A stretch of DNA of 64,000 nucleotides, taken from contig JAEXYH010000027.1 of NCBI GenBank assembly GCA_023451735.1, positions 39,017 through 103,016 of the forward strand. The letters run 5' to 3'. This DNA comes from Pseudomonadota bacterium. GTDB taxonomy: Bacteria > Pseudomonadota > Alphaproteobacteria > Rhizobiales > Rhizobiaceae. This document shows positions 8,750 to 18,337 of the stretch, piece by piece. The notes under the pieces were generated by a model, which worked only from the letters and a program-made list of their open reading frames with translations, was not told the DNA's origin and did not search any database. Each line of letters opens with the position of its first letter. Position 1 is the stretch's first letter. Made by a program: the position numbers and the translations under genes.

Positions 8750-10891
8750 TTAACCGGCGAGGATCGCCAGAAGCAGCAATGCCACGATATTGGTGATCTT
8801 GATTGCCGGGTTGACGGCCGGGCCGGCGGTATCCTTGTAGGGATCACCGACAGTATCGCCTGTCACGGAAGCCTTGTGTGCGTCAGAGCCCTTCAGATGG
8901 CGCTGGCCGTCCTTGTCGACAAAACCGTCCTCGAAACTCTTCTTGGCATTGTCCCAGGCGCCGCCGCCCGATGTCATCGAGATGGCGACGAACAGTCCGT
9001 TGACGATCACGCCGAGAAGCGACGCACCGAGTGCGGCAAAGGCAGACGCCTTGTCGCCGCCGGAAATCAGAAGAACACCGAAATAGACAACGATCGGCGC
9101 CAGAACCGGAAGCAGCGACGGGATGATCATCTCCCGGATCGCCGCCTTGGTGAGAATGTCGACGGCACGGCCGTAATCCGGCCGGTCCGTCCCCTGCATG
9201 ATACCCGGCTTTTCGCGGAACTGCCGGCGCACTTCCTCAACGATCGAACTTGCCGCCTTGCCGACGGCCGTCATGGCGATGCCGCCAAAGAGGTAGGGAA
9301 TAAGGCCGCCGAAGATCAGACCGGCCACGACGTATGGGTTTGCAAGACTGAAGGAAATCGCTCCGACACCCTCGAAGTAAGGATATTGCTGCGGATTTGC
9401 GGCAAAATACTGCAGGTCGTTGGAATAGGCGGCAAACAGCACCAGGGCACCGAGACCGGCGGAGCCGATCGCATAACCCTTGGTCACGGCTTTGGTCGTG
9501 TTGCCGACGGCATCGAGAGCGTCGGTCGACTTGCGGACCTCCGGCGGCAGGTGGGACATTTCGGCAATGCCGCCGGCATTGTCGGTGACCGGACCGAAGG
9601 CATCGAGCGCCACGATCATGCCTGCAAGGCCAAGCATGGCGGTGACGGCAATACCGGTGCCGAAGAGGCCGCCGAACTGGTAGGTCGCGATGATGCCGCC
9701 GACGATGACGATCGCCGGAAGCGCCGTCGATTCAAGCGAAACGGCGAGGCCCTGGATGACGTTGGTGCCATGGCCGGTTACCGACGCCTGGGCAATCGAA
9801 TTGACCGGCCGTTTATTGGTGCCGGTGTAATATTCGGTGATGACCACGATCAGGGCCGTGACGACGAGGCCGACAAGGCCGCAGACGAAGAGGCTGGAAC
9901 CGGTGATTTCCTTACCTGCCACAGTGCCGATCACGCCCCAGCCGACGGTCATCGAGGTGGCGACCGCCAGACCGAGGATGGAAAGGACGCCGGTTACGAT
10001 CAAGCCCTTGTAGAGCGCGCCCATGATCGAGCCGTTGGAGCCAAGTTTGACGAAGAAGGTGCCGATGATCGAGGTGACGATGCAGGCGCCGCAGATGGCC
10101 AACGGATAGAGCATTGCCGATTCGAGCACCGGAGCGCCAGCGAAGAAGATCGCCGCAAGCACCATGGTCGCAACAACCGATACCGCGTAGGTTTCGAAAA
10201 GGTCGGCAGCCATGCCGGCGCAATCGCCGACATTGTCGCCGACGTTATCGGCAATCGTTGCCGGGTTGCGCGGATCGTCTTCCGGAATACCCGCTTCAAC
10301 CTTGCCGACAAGGTCACCTCCGACGTCTGCACCCTTGGTGAAGATGCCGCCCCCGAGACGGGCAAAGATCGAAATGAGCGACGCGCCGAAACCGAGCGCC
10401 ACCAATGCATCAATGACCTCACGCGACCCGCTGGGGTGGCCGAGGCCGGCCGTCAGGATCCAGTAGTAGATGGACACGCCGAGAAGTGCGAGACCGGCAA
10501 CCAGCATGCCGGTAATGGCACCGGACTTGAAGGCGATATCGAGGCCTGCGGCAAGGCTGTGGGAAGATGCTTGCGCCGTGCGGACATTGGCCCGGACGGA
10601 AACATGCATGCCAATAAAACCTGCGGCGCCGGACAGGACCGCGCCGATTATGAAGCCCAAGGCAGCCGTGCCGGACAAAAGCAGCCATGCAAGAATGGCA
10701 ACGACGACGCCGACGGCGGCGATCGTCATATACTGGCGCGTCAGATAGGCCTGAGCCCCCTCACGGATATAGCCAGCAATTTCCTGCATACGTTCATTGC
10801 CCTGGTCGGCGGCAAGTACGGAACGCGTCGCCCACACGGCATAGATGATCGACAGCAGACCGCAGACGATCACACTCAAAATCACTGTCAT
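8750..10891 (-). CDS. hppA: Membrane-bound proton-pumping pyrophosphatase (K+-independent type)
   Basis: A 713-residue, very hydrophobic protein with about 16 membrane helices that couples pyrophosphate hydrolysis to proton export (H+-PPase). The PPi/Mg site is clear: GADVGGDLVGKVE, then EDDPRNPATIADNVGDNVGD and DAFGPVTDNAGGI. The motif GNTTKAVTKGYAIG, with Lys in the variable position that is Ala in K+-dependent enzymes, indicates the K+-independent class. GAGGAAAA precedes the ATG. Length is normal for a bacterial HppA. It is convergent with bamE. Confidence 0.96.
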   Translation of the reverse strand: MTVILSVIVCGLLSIIYAVWATRSVLAADQGNERMQEIAGYIREGAQAYLTRQYMTIAAVGVVVAILAWLLLSGTAALGFIIGAVLSGAAGFIGMHVSVRANVRTAQASSHSLAAGLDIAFKSGAITGMLVAGLALLGVSIYYWILTAGLGHPSGSREVIDALVALGFGASLISIFARLGGGIFTKGADVGGDLVGKVEAGIPEDDPRNPATIADNVGDNVGDCAGMAADLFETYAVSVVATMVLAAIFFAGAPVLESAMLYPLAICGACIVTSIIGTFFVKLGSNGSIMGALYKGLIVTGVLSILGLAVATSMTVGWGVIGTVAGKEITGSSLFVCGLVGLVVTALIVVITEYYTGTNKRPVNSIAQASVTGHGTNVIQGLAVSLESTALPAIVIVGGIIATYQFGGLFGTGIAVTAMLGLAGMIVALDAFGPVTDNAGGIAEMSHLPPEVRKSTDALDAVGNTTKAVTKGYAIGSAGLGALVLFAAYSNDLQYFAANPQQYPYFEGVGAISFSLANPYVVAGLIFGGLIPYLFGGIAMTAVGKAASSIVEEVRRQFREKPGIMQGTDRPDYGRAVDILTKAAIREMIIPSLLPVLAPIVVYFGVLLISGGDKASAFAALGASLLGVIVNGLFVAISMTSGGGAWDNAKKSFEDGFVDKDGQRHLKGSDAHKASVTGDTVGDPYKDTAGPAVNPAIKITNIVALLLLAILAG

Positions 10892-11078
10892 ACTATTTTC
10901 CTCTCCCTAACCGCCGAGACGAAAAATCCCGGTCGCGCATTTCCACGCGGATGCTCTCCCCTCCCAAGGAAGCGTTTCCGCCATGCGAAGCGAGATTGCG
11001 GTGGAGATGAAATGACGTCAAGCCCCGTGCGGACAAGGGCTCAAATGGACGCAGGTTGCAATATGAGTTAACACTCGC

Positions 11079-12302
11079 CTACGACGACTTGGCCGGTGAA
11101 CGCCGCAACAGCAAGGCTGCGATCAGGAAGAGGCAGATGACCGCCACCGGCCAGATGACCATGTTGATGAACGACCAGCCCCAGGTGACAAAGACCTTGC
11201 CGGAAGAAAAGGACGACAGCGCCACCGTGCCGAACAGCACAATATCGTGAAAACCCTGAACTTTGTCGGCCTCATGCGGGCGATAGCTCGACGCGACGAT
11301 GGCAGTCGATCCGATAAAGCCGAAATTCCAGCCGATACCGAGCAGGACAAGCGCTCCCCAGAAATTCCAGAGTTCGATGCCCATGTGCGCGACGACTGCG
11401 CAGGCCATCATCACGAAAACACCGGCAGCAACCACCTTTTCCGCACCGAAGCGGGCAATCAGCGAACCTGTGACGAAGCTCGGGCCGAACATGGCGAGTA
11501 CATGCCACTGGATGCCCAATGTCGCCATCTCGGGCGGGAAACCGCAGCCGATCACCATGGCGAGCGGCGCACCGGTCATGACGAAGGTCATCAGGGCGTA
11601 AATGCAGATGCCGCAGATCATTCCCGTCAGGAAGCGCTGCGTCAGGACAATCTCTTTCAGCGGCCTTGCGGGTTCCGAACTCTGCGTCTCAGCTTTTGCG
11701 ACGGGAAGTCGGAGAAAAGCGAAAATGCCGATCCCCACCAAGCTCAGCGGGATGAGCGCAACAAAGGCTCCGGCAAAGGTCACCGGCGCAAACCAGTCTT
11801 TTGCCCATATGACAATCTGGGGACCAAGCACGGCGGAAATGATGCCAGCGCCCAGAATCCAGGAGATTGCCTTGGGCTTGTAGGAGGAAGGCGAGGCATC
11901 GGCGGCGGCGAAGCGGATTTTCTGCGTGAAACCCGAGGACGTGCCGATGAAAAGAAGGGCCAGTGCGAACAGCCAGAAACTTTCACGGAAAAGCGCGATC
12001 GCGGCGAAGGCGCCACCAGCTGCGCCGACAAGGCAGCCGGCCATGAAGGCTTCGCGGCGGCCGAGAAAGCGGGACAGAATCGCTATGACGACTGCGCCGC
12101 AGGCCGTTCCGAGGTTAAATGCAGTGATCGGAGCAGTGGCGAGCGACTTGTCGTCGCCGAGCAACTGGTAGCCCACAAGCGAACCGATGGCGATCGACAG
12201 CGGCGCTGCCGATCCGAGGATTGCCTGGCTTGCCGCCAGGAGTGCTACATTGCGGCGGGCGGCGCGCATCTGCGTCTGAAGACCGTCCACCACACCGTCC
12301 AT
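11079..12302 (-). CDS. Major facilitator superfamily transporter
   Basis: A 407-residue integral membrane protein with about 12 hydrophobic helices and the MFS loop-2 motif in degenerate form (SRFLGRREAFMAG). Helix 4-5 includes SSGFTQKIRFAAADASPSS, reminiscent of YfcJ/YbfB-type members. Substrate unknown. The gene starts 13 bases after nusB and reads in the same direction, so it is probably the last cistron of the ribH-nusB unit; this position after nusB recurs in Rhizobiaceae but gives no firm clue to function. A second ATG at codon 12 is possible. Transcription then meets about 190 bases before hppA. Confidence 0.82.
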   Translation of the reverse strand: MDGVVDGLQTQMRAARRNVALLAASQAILGSAAPLSIAIGSLVGYQLLGDDKSLATAPITAFNLGTACGAVVIAILSRFLGRREAFMAGCLVGAAGGAFAAIALFRESFWLFALALLFIGTSSGFTQKIRFAAADASPSSYKPKAISWILGAGIISAVLGPQIVIWAKDWFAPVTFAGAFVALIPLSLVGIGIFAFLRLPVAKAETQSSEPARPLKEIVLTQRFLTGMICGICIYALMTFVMTGAPLAMVIGCGFPPEMATLGIQWHVLAMFGPSFVTGSLIARFGAEKVVAAGVFVMMACAVVAHMGIELWNFWGALVLLGIGWNFGFIGSTAIVASSYRPHEADKVQGFHDIVLFGTVALSSFSSGKVFVTWGWSFINMVIWPVAVICLFLIAALLLRRSPAKSS

Positions 12303-12315
12303 GTCTGCCTACCCG

Positions 12316-12792
12316 TTATTTCTTCTCGCCGCGAACCTGTTTAGCGATCCGGTCGAGAACCGCATTGACGATACGAGGTTCGTCTTCCTCGAAGAAGGCG
12401 CGCGCGATCTCGACATATTCGGTGACGATCACCGGAACCGGGACATCCTTGCGTTCCAGGATCTCGAACGTACCGGCACGCAGGATGGCGCGCAGCGTCG
12501 AATCGAGACGCGAGAGCGGCCAGTCTTCCTGCAGTGAGGAGCGGACGATCGGGTCGATCTTGGTCTGGTCGCGCACGACGCCGGAAACGATGGAGCGGAA
12601 CCAGGACGGATCGGCCTTCAGATAGGTATCGCCGTCGAGTTCCTGCCCAAGACGGTGAGCTTCGTACTCGGCTACGACTTCCAGCACGCCGGTGCCGCCA
12701 ATATCCATCTGGTAGAGCGCCTGCACGGCTGCGAGGCGGGCTGCACCACGCTGGTTGACGGGTTTGATCTGTTTTTCCTGTTCGTTCGACAT
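12316..12792 (-). CDS. nusB: Transcription antitermination factor NusB
   Basis: A 158-residue all-helical protein. Characteristic segments are RGAARLAAVQALYQMDI at the N terminus and the C-terminal IVTEYVEIARAFFEEDEPRIVNAVLDRIA. NusB with NusE binds boxA RNA and promotes antitermination of rRNA operons. The ATG shares a base with the ribH stop codon (TGATG at 12790-12794), which points to translational coupling; the ribH-nusB pairing is widely conserved. Confidence 0.95.
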   Translation of the reverse strand: MSNEQEKQIKPVNQRGAARLAAVQALYQMDIGGTGVLEVVAEYEAHRLGQELDGDTYLKADPSWFRSIVSGVVRDQTKIDPIVRSSLQEDWPLSRLDSTLRAILRAGTFEILERKDVPVPVIVTEYVEIARAFFEEDEPRIVNAVLDRIAKQVRGEKK

Positions 12793-13253
12793 CAGCGTGC
12801 ACCGTTCAGCTTTTCACGCACGGCAATCATCGTCAGCGCCGCACGGGCTGCAAAGCCGCCCTTATCCTTGTCCGAACGACGCACACGCGCCCAGGCCTGA
12901 TCGTCGTTTTCGACAGTCATGATGCCGTTGCCGATCGCAAGCGATTCCGACACGGCGAGATCCATCAGCGCACGCGAAGACTCGTTCGAGACGATATCGA
13001 AGTGATAGGTTTCGCCACGGATGACCATGCCGAGGGCGACGAAACCGTCATATTCTGTGCCGCCATTTTCGGAAGCGTCGAGCGCCATGGCGATCGTCGG
13101 CGGAATTTCCAGTGCACCGGGAACTGTGATCACGTCATAGGTCGCTCCGGCCTCCTTGAGTGCCGCGGTCGCACCGTCGAGCAGTGCGTCGGCCATATCA
13201 TCGTAGAAGCGTGCCTCTACGATCAGGATGTGTGGAGCGGATTCGAGCGACAT
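12792..13253 (-). CDS. ribH: 6,7-dimethyl-8-ribityllumazine synthase
   Basis: A 153-residue lumazine synthase, which joins 5-amino-6-ribitylamino-uracil and a 4-carbon phosphate in the penultimate step of riboflavin synthesis. Typical motifs: TVPGALEIPPTIAMAL, FVALGMVIRGETYHFD (with the catalytic His) and NGIMTVENDDQAWAR near the C terminus. Length matches the icosahedral type. Its stop overlaps the nusB start. The other riboflavin genes ribD and ribE are 1.5 kb away on the same strand, with an opposite-strand HD-GYP gene in between. Confidence 0.95.
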   Translation of the reverse strand: MSLESAPHILIVEARFYDDMADALLDGATAALKEAGATYDVITVPGALEIPPTIAMALDASENGGTEYDGFVALGMVIRGETYHFDIVSNESSRALMDLAVSESLAIGNGIMTVENDDQAWARVRRSDKDKGGFAARAALTMIAVREKLNGAR

Positions 13254-13541
13254 GGATCACCTTAAGATACGTGTATTCGGTCCGGCAAGTGGCGGACTTT
13301 GAGCATGGGCGCGGTCAAAACACGCCCTGAGGCGCTTGGCAAGCGATTTTGCGGGAACGAGGCCTGCGTATCGGGAATAGGACCACGCCAGGCTGGCCCA
13401 GAATACTTCATCAATCCCCGCCTGAGCCAGGTCCATAGCTAGTAATTAATTATCTGTTAAACTAGACAAACAAGGCGTATCACTCTTGCCACCTTCATTT
13501 TATTAGACATCTATTATTCGACGTATCGATGCAGGTGGATA

Positions 13542-14696
13542 ATGGAAAAACACCGTTTCCAGATGGACGACATGGACGACCTGCTGCTGAAGATATCGAT
13601 GGCCCGTGGTCTGGAAGAGATCATGACCGCTGTCAGGTATTCCGCGCGCCGTCTGATCGGCGCCGATGGCCTCGCCTTCATCCTGCGCGAAAGAAACGAG
13701 TGTTTCTATATCGATGAGGATGCGATCCAGCCTCTCTGGAAAGGCCGGCGTTTTCCAATGGAGAACTGCATCTCCGGCTGGGCAATGCGGCATTCCGAAG
13801 TTGTCGTCATCGACGACATCACCAAGGACCCCCGTATCCCGCAGGACGCCTACCACCCGACTTTTGTCAAAAGCCTCGTCATGGTGCCATTGCGACCGGG
13901 TGACCCGCTTGGCGCAATCGGCGCCTATTGGGCAAAGGTCGGCGCTCCGGCGGACGAAAGCATCTACCGCCTGCAGCGCATTGCCAATACCGCAGCCGTG
14001 GCCATGGCGAATGTGGCCCTTACCAATTCCCTTGCCGAAGCGCGGGATGAAGCGGCGCGCGCCCGCGACGCAATGATCCTTGCCATGGCGTCGCTTGCCG
14101 AAACACGCGACCACGAGACCGGCGATCATATCCGCCGCACCCAGCATTACGTTCGCGTGCTTGCTGAGGCGCTCACCCGACGCGAACCGGACAAGACGGG
14201 CCTCGACGACGAATTCATCGACCTGCTCTACAAGTCTGCGCCGCTTCACGACATCGGCAAGGTCGGCATTCCGGACCGCATCCTGCAGAAGCCGGGGCGG
14301 CTCGACCGGGCAGAATACGACATCATGAAAACCCATGCCGATCTCGGCCGGACGGCTATTGCCACCGCCGAACGCTATATCGGTTCAAGCAATCCATTCC
14401 TCAGCCTCGCCAAGGAAATCGCGCATTGCCATCATGAAAAATGGGATGGAACCGGTTATCCCCGCGGCCTGAAAGGCGAAGACATTCCGCTTGCGGGCCG
14501 CATCATGGCCGTCGCGGACGTCTACGATGCGCTGGTGTCCGAAAGGGTCTACAAACCGGCCATGAGCCACGGTGAAGCCGTGGACATCATTACAGGCGAG
14601 AGCGGGAAACATTTCGACCCGGCGGTGGTTGCCGCCTTCGGCGAGGTGGCACCGCAATTTGCCGAAATCCACCGCCAGTTTTCACAGCCGATCTGA
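13542..14696 (+). CDS. GAF and HD-GYP domain protein, probable cyclic-di-GMP phosphodiesterase
   Basis: A 384-residue cytosolic protein in two parts. Residues about 15-165 form a GAF-type sensor (LIGADGLAFILRERNE, then ENCISGWAMRHSEVVVIDD). After a coiled linker, residues about 185-370 form an HD-GYP domain: DHETGDHIRRTQHYVRVLA, the metal-binding HDIGKVGIPD, HHEKWDGTGYPRGLKGE with an intact GYP, and VADVYDALVSERVYK. All metal and GYP residues are present, so c-di-GMP hydrolysis is expected by family knowledge. No receiver domain or membrane segment is seen. It lies between ribH and ribE on the opposite strand and ends 13 bases from the end of ribE. Confidence 0.9.
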   Translation: MEKHRFQMDDMDDLLLKISMARGLEEIMTAVRYSARRLIGADGLAFILRERNECFYIDEDAIQPLWKGRRFPMENCISGWAMRHSEVVVIDDITKDPRIPQDAYHPTFVKSLVMVPLRPGDPLGAIGAYWAKVGAPADESIYRLQRIANTAAVAMANVALTNSLAEARDEAARARDAMILAMASLAETRDHETGDHIRRTQHYVRVLAEALTRREPDKTGLDDEFIDLLYKSAPLHDIGKVGIPDRILQKPGRLDRAEYDIMKTHADLGRTAIATAERYIGSSNPFLSLAKEIAHCHHEKWDGTGYPRGLKGEDIPLAGRIMAVADVYDALVSERVYKPAMSHGEAVDIITGESGKHFDPAVVAAFGEVAPQFAEIHRQFSQPI

Positions 14697-14709
14697 GGTC
14701 GCCGAACCC

Positions 14710-15324
14710 TCAGGCCTTGGCTGGAAACTCAGCCAGGCGGGCGGCGTAACGCGCCATCGTATCCACTTCGAAATTGATGAAGTCGCCGGGTTTGCGGTCG
14801 CCCCAGGTGGTGACGGCCAGCGTGTGGCGGATCAGCAGGATATCGAAATCCGTGCCGTTGACGGCATTGACAGTCAGCGACGTACCGTCGAGTGCGACGG
14901 AACCCTTGGGGGCGACGAAACGGGCAAGCTCTTCGGGAGCCCGCAACGTGATGCGCACCGCCTCGCCTTCCGCTTCGACTGCCAGTATCTCGGCCTTGCC
15001 GTCGACATGGCCGGAGACGATGTGACCACCGAGCTCGTCGCCGATCTTCAGCGCCCGCTCAAGATTGATCCGCGTTCCCTTGGTCCAGGATGCGATCGTC
15101 GTCAGGCGCAGCGCCTCTTCCCAGGCTTCCACCTCGAACCAGCGCTCGTTGCTGCCGTCTTCCGGAAGTGTCGTCACGGTCAGGCAGACGCCGCCATGAG
15201 CGATCGAGGCCCCCATATCGATCGTTTTCGGATCGTAGTTGGTGGAGATACGCAGCTTTACGCCCTCGTCCAAGGGCGTGAGTTCGGAAACCGTGCCGAT
15301 ATCGGTGACAATACCCGTAAACAT
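14710..15324 (-). CDS. ribE: Riboflavin synthase (alpha chain)
   Basis: A 204-residue protein of two homologous lumazine-binding halves. It starts MFTGIVTDIGTV, the invariant start of the family; half one has IAHGGVCLTVT and the second LGGHIVSGHVDG, followed by VALDGTSLTVN. It dismutates two lumazines to riboflavin. The ATG shares one base with the ribD stop (TGATG at 15322-15326), so the two are translationally coupled. Earlier in-frame starts are not family-like. Confidence 0.96.
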   Translation of the reverse strand: MFTGIVTDIGTVSELTPLDEGVKLRISTNYDPKTIDMGASIAHGGVCLTVTTLPEDGSNERWFEVEAWEEALRLTTIASWTKGTRINLERALKIGDELGGHIVSGHVDGKAEILAVEAEGEAVRITLRAPEELARFVAPKGSVALDGTSLTVNAVNGTDFDILLIRHTLAVTTWGDRKPGDFINFEVDTMARYAARLAEFPAKA

Positions 15325-16412
15325 CAAAGGTCTCTTTCGTATTCGTAGTTGCGGTCTGCACCGAAACGGCCCTGCCGCACGCACTTAAATCCAGCCGGAA
15401 TATCGGATGGCGTGGCGGGCGATTCAATGCCACCCATGCCGACAATCATGTCGGACTGAGCAAGCACAAGACGGTCGACCAGCCCGGCCTCAAGGAAGTT
15501 GCGCGCCACATGGGCACCGCCCTCGACCATGAGAGAAGAAATTCCGCGCGTGGCGAGATTGGCGAGAAGATCTTTCAGATCTGCCGCCTGGAGGATTTCG
15601 ACACCGGCCGACATCAGCGCCCGCAGTCGTTCCTCGTTCGATGGATGGGTTTCGCAGAAAGGATCGGTGACAGCAACGACGGGCACGGTAGCGGTCGATT
15701 TGACCAGCTTCGATGACAGCGGCAATTCCAGCCGGCGATCGAGAATGATCCTGAGCGGTGAGCGTTTCTGAAGTCCCGGCAAGCGCACGGTCAACTCAGG
15801 ATCATCGACAAGCGCCGTACCGATACCGACGAGGATAGCATCGTTTTCGGCCCGCATCATATGGACCTGGGCACGCGATTGGGGACCGGTGACGACCAGT
15901 TCCTCGCCCCGGCGGCCGAGCATTCCATCGGCGGAAAGAGCAAGTTTCAGAGTCACATAGGGCCGTCCCCTCGTCTGGCGCGAGAGGTAGGCGGCCAGGA
16001 CCCGGCGTCCTTCGTCTTCCATAAGGCCGGTTTCGACAGTGATGCCTGCTTCGCGCAGGATGCCGAAACCACGGCCGGAGACGCGCGGATCAGGATCGTT
16101 CAGGCAGACGACGACTCGGGAGACACCGGCCGCGACCAGCGCATTGGCACAGGGTGGTGTGTGCCCATAATGTGAGCATGGTTCGAGGGTGACATAAACG
16201 GTTGCCCCCCTCGCCTTTTCACCGGCGACGGCCAGTGCCTGGGTTTCTGCATGGGGCCTGCCGCCGACGGCAGTCACGGCCTGACCGACGATTGCTCCGT
16301 CCCTGACGACGATGCAGCCGACGGAAGGATTGGTGACCGTCAAACCGGTGTGCCACTGCGACAGCCGCAATGCGGCTGCCATGAAACGCCGGTCGTCGGC
16401 AGCGCCCGTCAA
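15324..16412 (-). CDS. ribD: Bifunctional riboflavin biosynthesis deaminase/reductase RibD
   Basis: A 362-residue fusion. Residues about 5-145 are the zinc-dependent pyrimidine deaminase (PHAETQALA and EPCSHYGHTPPC give the His and two Cys ligands); residues about 150-360 are the NADPH-dependent reductase (VTLKLALSADGMLGRRG, then SSLMVEGGAHVA). Together they convert the GTP cyclohydrolase II product toward ribitylamino-uracil. The gene overlaps the end of nrdR by 4 bases (ATGA) and the start of ribE by one. Confidence 0.96.
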   Translation of the reverse strand: MTGAADDRRFMAAALRLSQWHTGLTVTNPSVGCIVVRDGAIVGQAVTAVGGRPHAETQALAVAGEKARGATVYVTLEPCSHYGHTPPCANALVAAGVSRVVVCLNDPDPRVSGRGFGILREAGITVETGLMEDEGRRVLAAYLSRQTRGRPYVTLKLALSADGMLGRRGEELVVTGPQSRAQVHMMRAENDAILVGIGTALVDDPELTVRLPGLQKRSPLRIILDRRLELPLSSKLVKSTATVPVVAVTDPFCETHPSNEERLRALMSAGVEILQAADLKDLLANLATRGISSLMVEGGAHVARNFLEAGLVDRLVLAQSDMIVGMGGIESPATPSDIPAGFKCVRQGRFGADRNYEYERDL

Positions 16413-16900
16413 GAACCGTCTCCGGTTTCCAGCCCCGGGTCGCGGGCAAGCTTGGCGTTGATCTCCTCGATAACCTTCTCGAAATCCTCCGCGTGGGAGA
16501 AATCGCGATAGACCGAGGCGTAGCGAACGAAGGCAACGTCATCGAGGCTTTTCAGGGCTTCGAGAACCTGGAGGCCGATCTGCTCGGACGAGATTTCAGC
16601 CTCGCCAGAGCTTTCAAGACGGCGGACAATGCCGGACACGGCGCGTTCGATACGATCGGCATCGACCGGCCGCTTGCGCAGTGCGATCTGGAAGGAGCGG
16701 ACGAGCTTGTTGCGATCGAAAGGCGCCTTGCGGCCGGTCTTCTTCAGCACCATCAGTTCGCGCAATTGCACGCGTTCGAATGTTGTGAACCGACCGCCGC
16801 AATCCGGGCAGATGCGACGCCGGCGGATGGAGGTGAAATCCTCCGCCGGACGCGAATCCTTGACCTGGGTATCTTCAGAGCCGCAGAAAGGGCAGCGCAT
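16409..16900 (-). CDS. nrdR: Transcriptional repressor NrdR
   Basis: A 163-residue protein beginning MRCPFCGSEDTQVKDSRP. The four zinc-binding cysteines are C3, C6, C31 and C34 (MRCPFC and CPDCGGRFTTFE). An ATP-cone follows (VLKKTGRKAPFDRNKLVRSF to about residue 140). NrdR represses ribonucleotide reductase genes in response to ATP/dATP. The gene is 9 bases after glyA and overlaps ribD, in the glyA-nrdR-ribD order common in Rhizobiales. The C-terminal 15 residues are polar and not conserved in the family. Confidence 0.97.
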   Translation of the reverse strand: MRCPFCGSEDTQVKDSRPAEDFTSIRRRRICPDCGGRFTTFERVQLRELMVLKKTGRKAPFDRNKLVRSFQIALRKRPVDADRIERAVSGIVRRLESSGEAEISSEQIGLQVLEALKSLDDVAFVRYASVYRDFSHAEDFEKVIEEINAKLARDPGLETGDGS

Positions 16901-16909
16901 CGGCTCTCC

Positions 16910-18199
16910 TTAGAGGTAGGGGTACATCGGGAAACGATCGGTCAGGCCGACGACCTTTTCGCGAACGGCAGCTTCGACGGCAGCATTGCCCTCATCGGAA
17001 TTGGCCGTCTTCAGGCCGTCGAGAACCTCGACGATGAGATTACCGATTTCCTTGAACTCGGCTTCCTTGAAACCACGTGTCGTGCCGGCCGGCGTGCCGA
17101 GACGGACGCCCGAGGTGACGAAAGGCTTTTCCGGGTCGAAGGGAATGCCGTTCTTGTTGCAGGTGATGTAGCCACGTCCGAGAGCGGCCTCGGCGCGCTT
17201 GCCGGTGGCGTTCTTCTTGCGCAGGTCGACCAGCATCAAGTGGTTGTCGGTGCCGCCCGAGACGATATCGAGACCGCCGGCAACCAGCGTTTCCGACAGC
17301 GCCTTTGCGTTCTTGACGATCTGGGCTGCGTAATCCTTGAATTCCGGCTGCAGCGCCTCGCCAAAGGCGACGGCCTTGGCGGCGATGATGTGCATCAGCG
17401 GGCCGCCCTGCAGGCCGGGGAAAACGGCCGAATTGAACTTCTTCGCCAAATCCTCGTCGTTGGTCAGGATCACGCCACCGCGCGGGCCGCGCAGCGACTT
17501 GTGGGTCGTGGTCGTGGCAACATGGCAATGCGGGAACGGCGACGGATGCTGGCCACCGGCAACGAGACCGGCGATATGGGCCATATCGACCATCAGGTAG
17601 GCGCCGACTTCATCGGCAATCTCGCGGAAACGCTTCCAGTCCCAGATGCGGGAGTAAGCGGTGCCGCCAGCGATGATCAGCTTCGGCTTGTGTTCGCGTG
17701 CTTTGGCGGCAACGTCGTCCATGTCGAGCAGGTTGTCGTCTTCACGCACGCCGTAGGACACGACGTTGAACCACTTGCCGGACATATTGACCGGCGAACC
17801 GTGGGTCAAGTGACCGCCCGAGTTGAGATCAAGGCCCATGAACGTGTCGCCCGGCTGCAGGAGCGCCAGGAACACGGCCTGGTTCATCTGCGAACCGGAG
17901 TTCGGCTGGACGTTGGCGAAGTTGACGCCGAACAGCTTCTTGGCACGCTCGATGGCAAGTTCTTCGGCAATATCGACGAACTGGCAGCCGCCGTAATAAC
18001 GCTTGCCCGGATAACCTTCCGCATACTTGTTGGTCATGATCGAACCCTGCGCTTCGAGGACGGCGCGGGAAACGATGTTTTCGGACGCGATCAGCTCGAT
18101 CTCGTGGCGCTGGCGACCGAGCTCCTTCTGGATCGAGCCGAAGATTTCCGGATCTGTTTCGGCAAGCGGGCGGGAGAAGAAGGCTTCGGTATTCGACAT
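16910..18199 (-). CDS. glyA: Serine hydroxymethyltransferase
   Basis: A 429-residue PLP enzyme that interconverts serine and glycine with tetrahydrofolate. Recognisable segments: ELIASENIVSRAVLEAQGS, YAEGYPGKRYYGGC, and the PLP-lysine region ATTTTHKSLRGPRGG. The ATG at 18199 (MSNTEAFFSRPLAETD) has GAGGAG 8-13 bases upstream; a longer frame to 18283 is not family-like. It leads the glyA-nrdR-ribD-ribE set, so one-carbon, ribonucleotide-reductase control and flavin synthesis are transcribed together. Confidence 0.97.
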   Translation of the reverse strand: MSNTEAFFSRPLAETDPEIFGSIQKELGRQRHEIELIASENIVSRAVLEAQGSIMTNKYAEGYPGKRYYGGCQFVDIAEELAIERAKKLFGVNFANVQPNSGSQMNQAVFLALLQPGDTFMGLDLNSGGHLTHGSPVNMSGKWFNVVSYGVREDDNLLDMDDVAAKAREHKPKLIIAGGTAYSRIWDWKRFREIADEVGAYLMVDMAHIAGLVAGGQHPSPFPHCHVATTTTHKSLRGPRGGVILTNDEDLAKKFNSAVFPGLQGGPLMHIIAAKAVAFGEALQPEFKDYAAQIVKNAKALSETLVAGGLDIVSGGTDNHLMLVDLRKKNATGKRAEAALGRGYITCNKNGIPFDPEKPFVTSGVRLGTPAGTTRGFKEAEFKEIGNLIVEVLDGLKTANSDEGNAAVEAAVREKVVGLTDRFPMYPYL

Positions 18200-18337
18200 G
18201 GACGAGGCTCCTCGAACGGGATGGCGGGCAGTGTGACGCGTCTTAGCGCTCCGCCCGTTGAAGGGCAAGACGAGGAGCGACATTTGCGCGCTCTGCCGCG
18301 GTATCGCGGGCGCTATGTCCCGTCTCTTTGTAATCAG

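Noticed and set aside
8876..11071. A very long plus-strand open frame (about 730 codons) over hppA
   Set aside because: It is the complement of hppA, a complete gene with all family motifs; the plus-strand translation is low-complexity Arg/Gly/Asp-rich without any domain.
13254..13541. Looked for an FMN riboswitch upstream of ribH
   Set aside because: None of the conserved FMN-element sequence blocks was seen; the region appears to hold only promoters.
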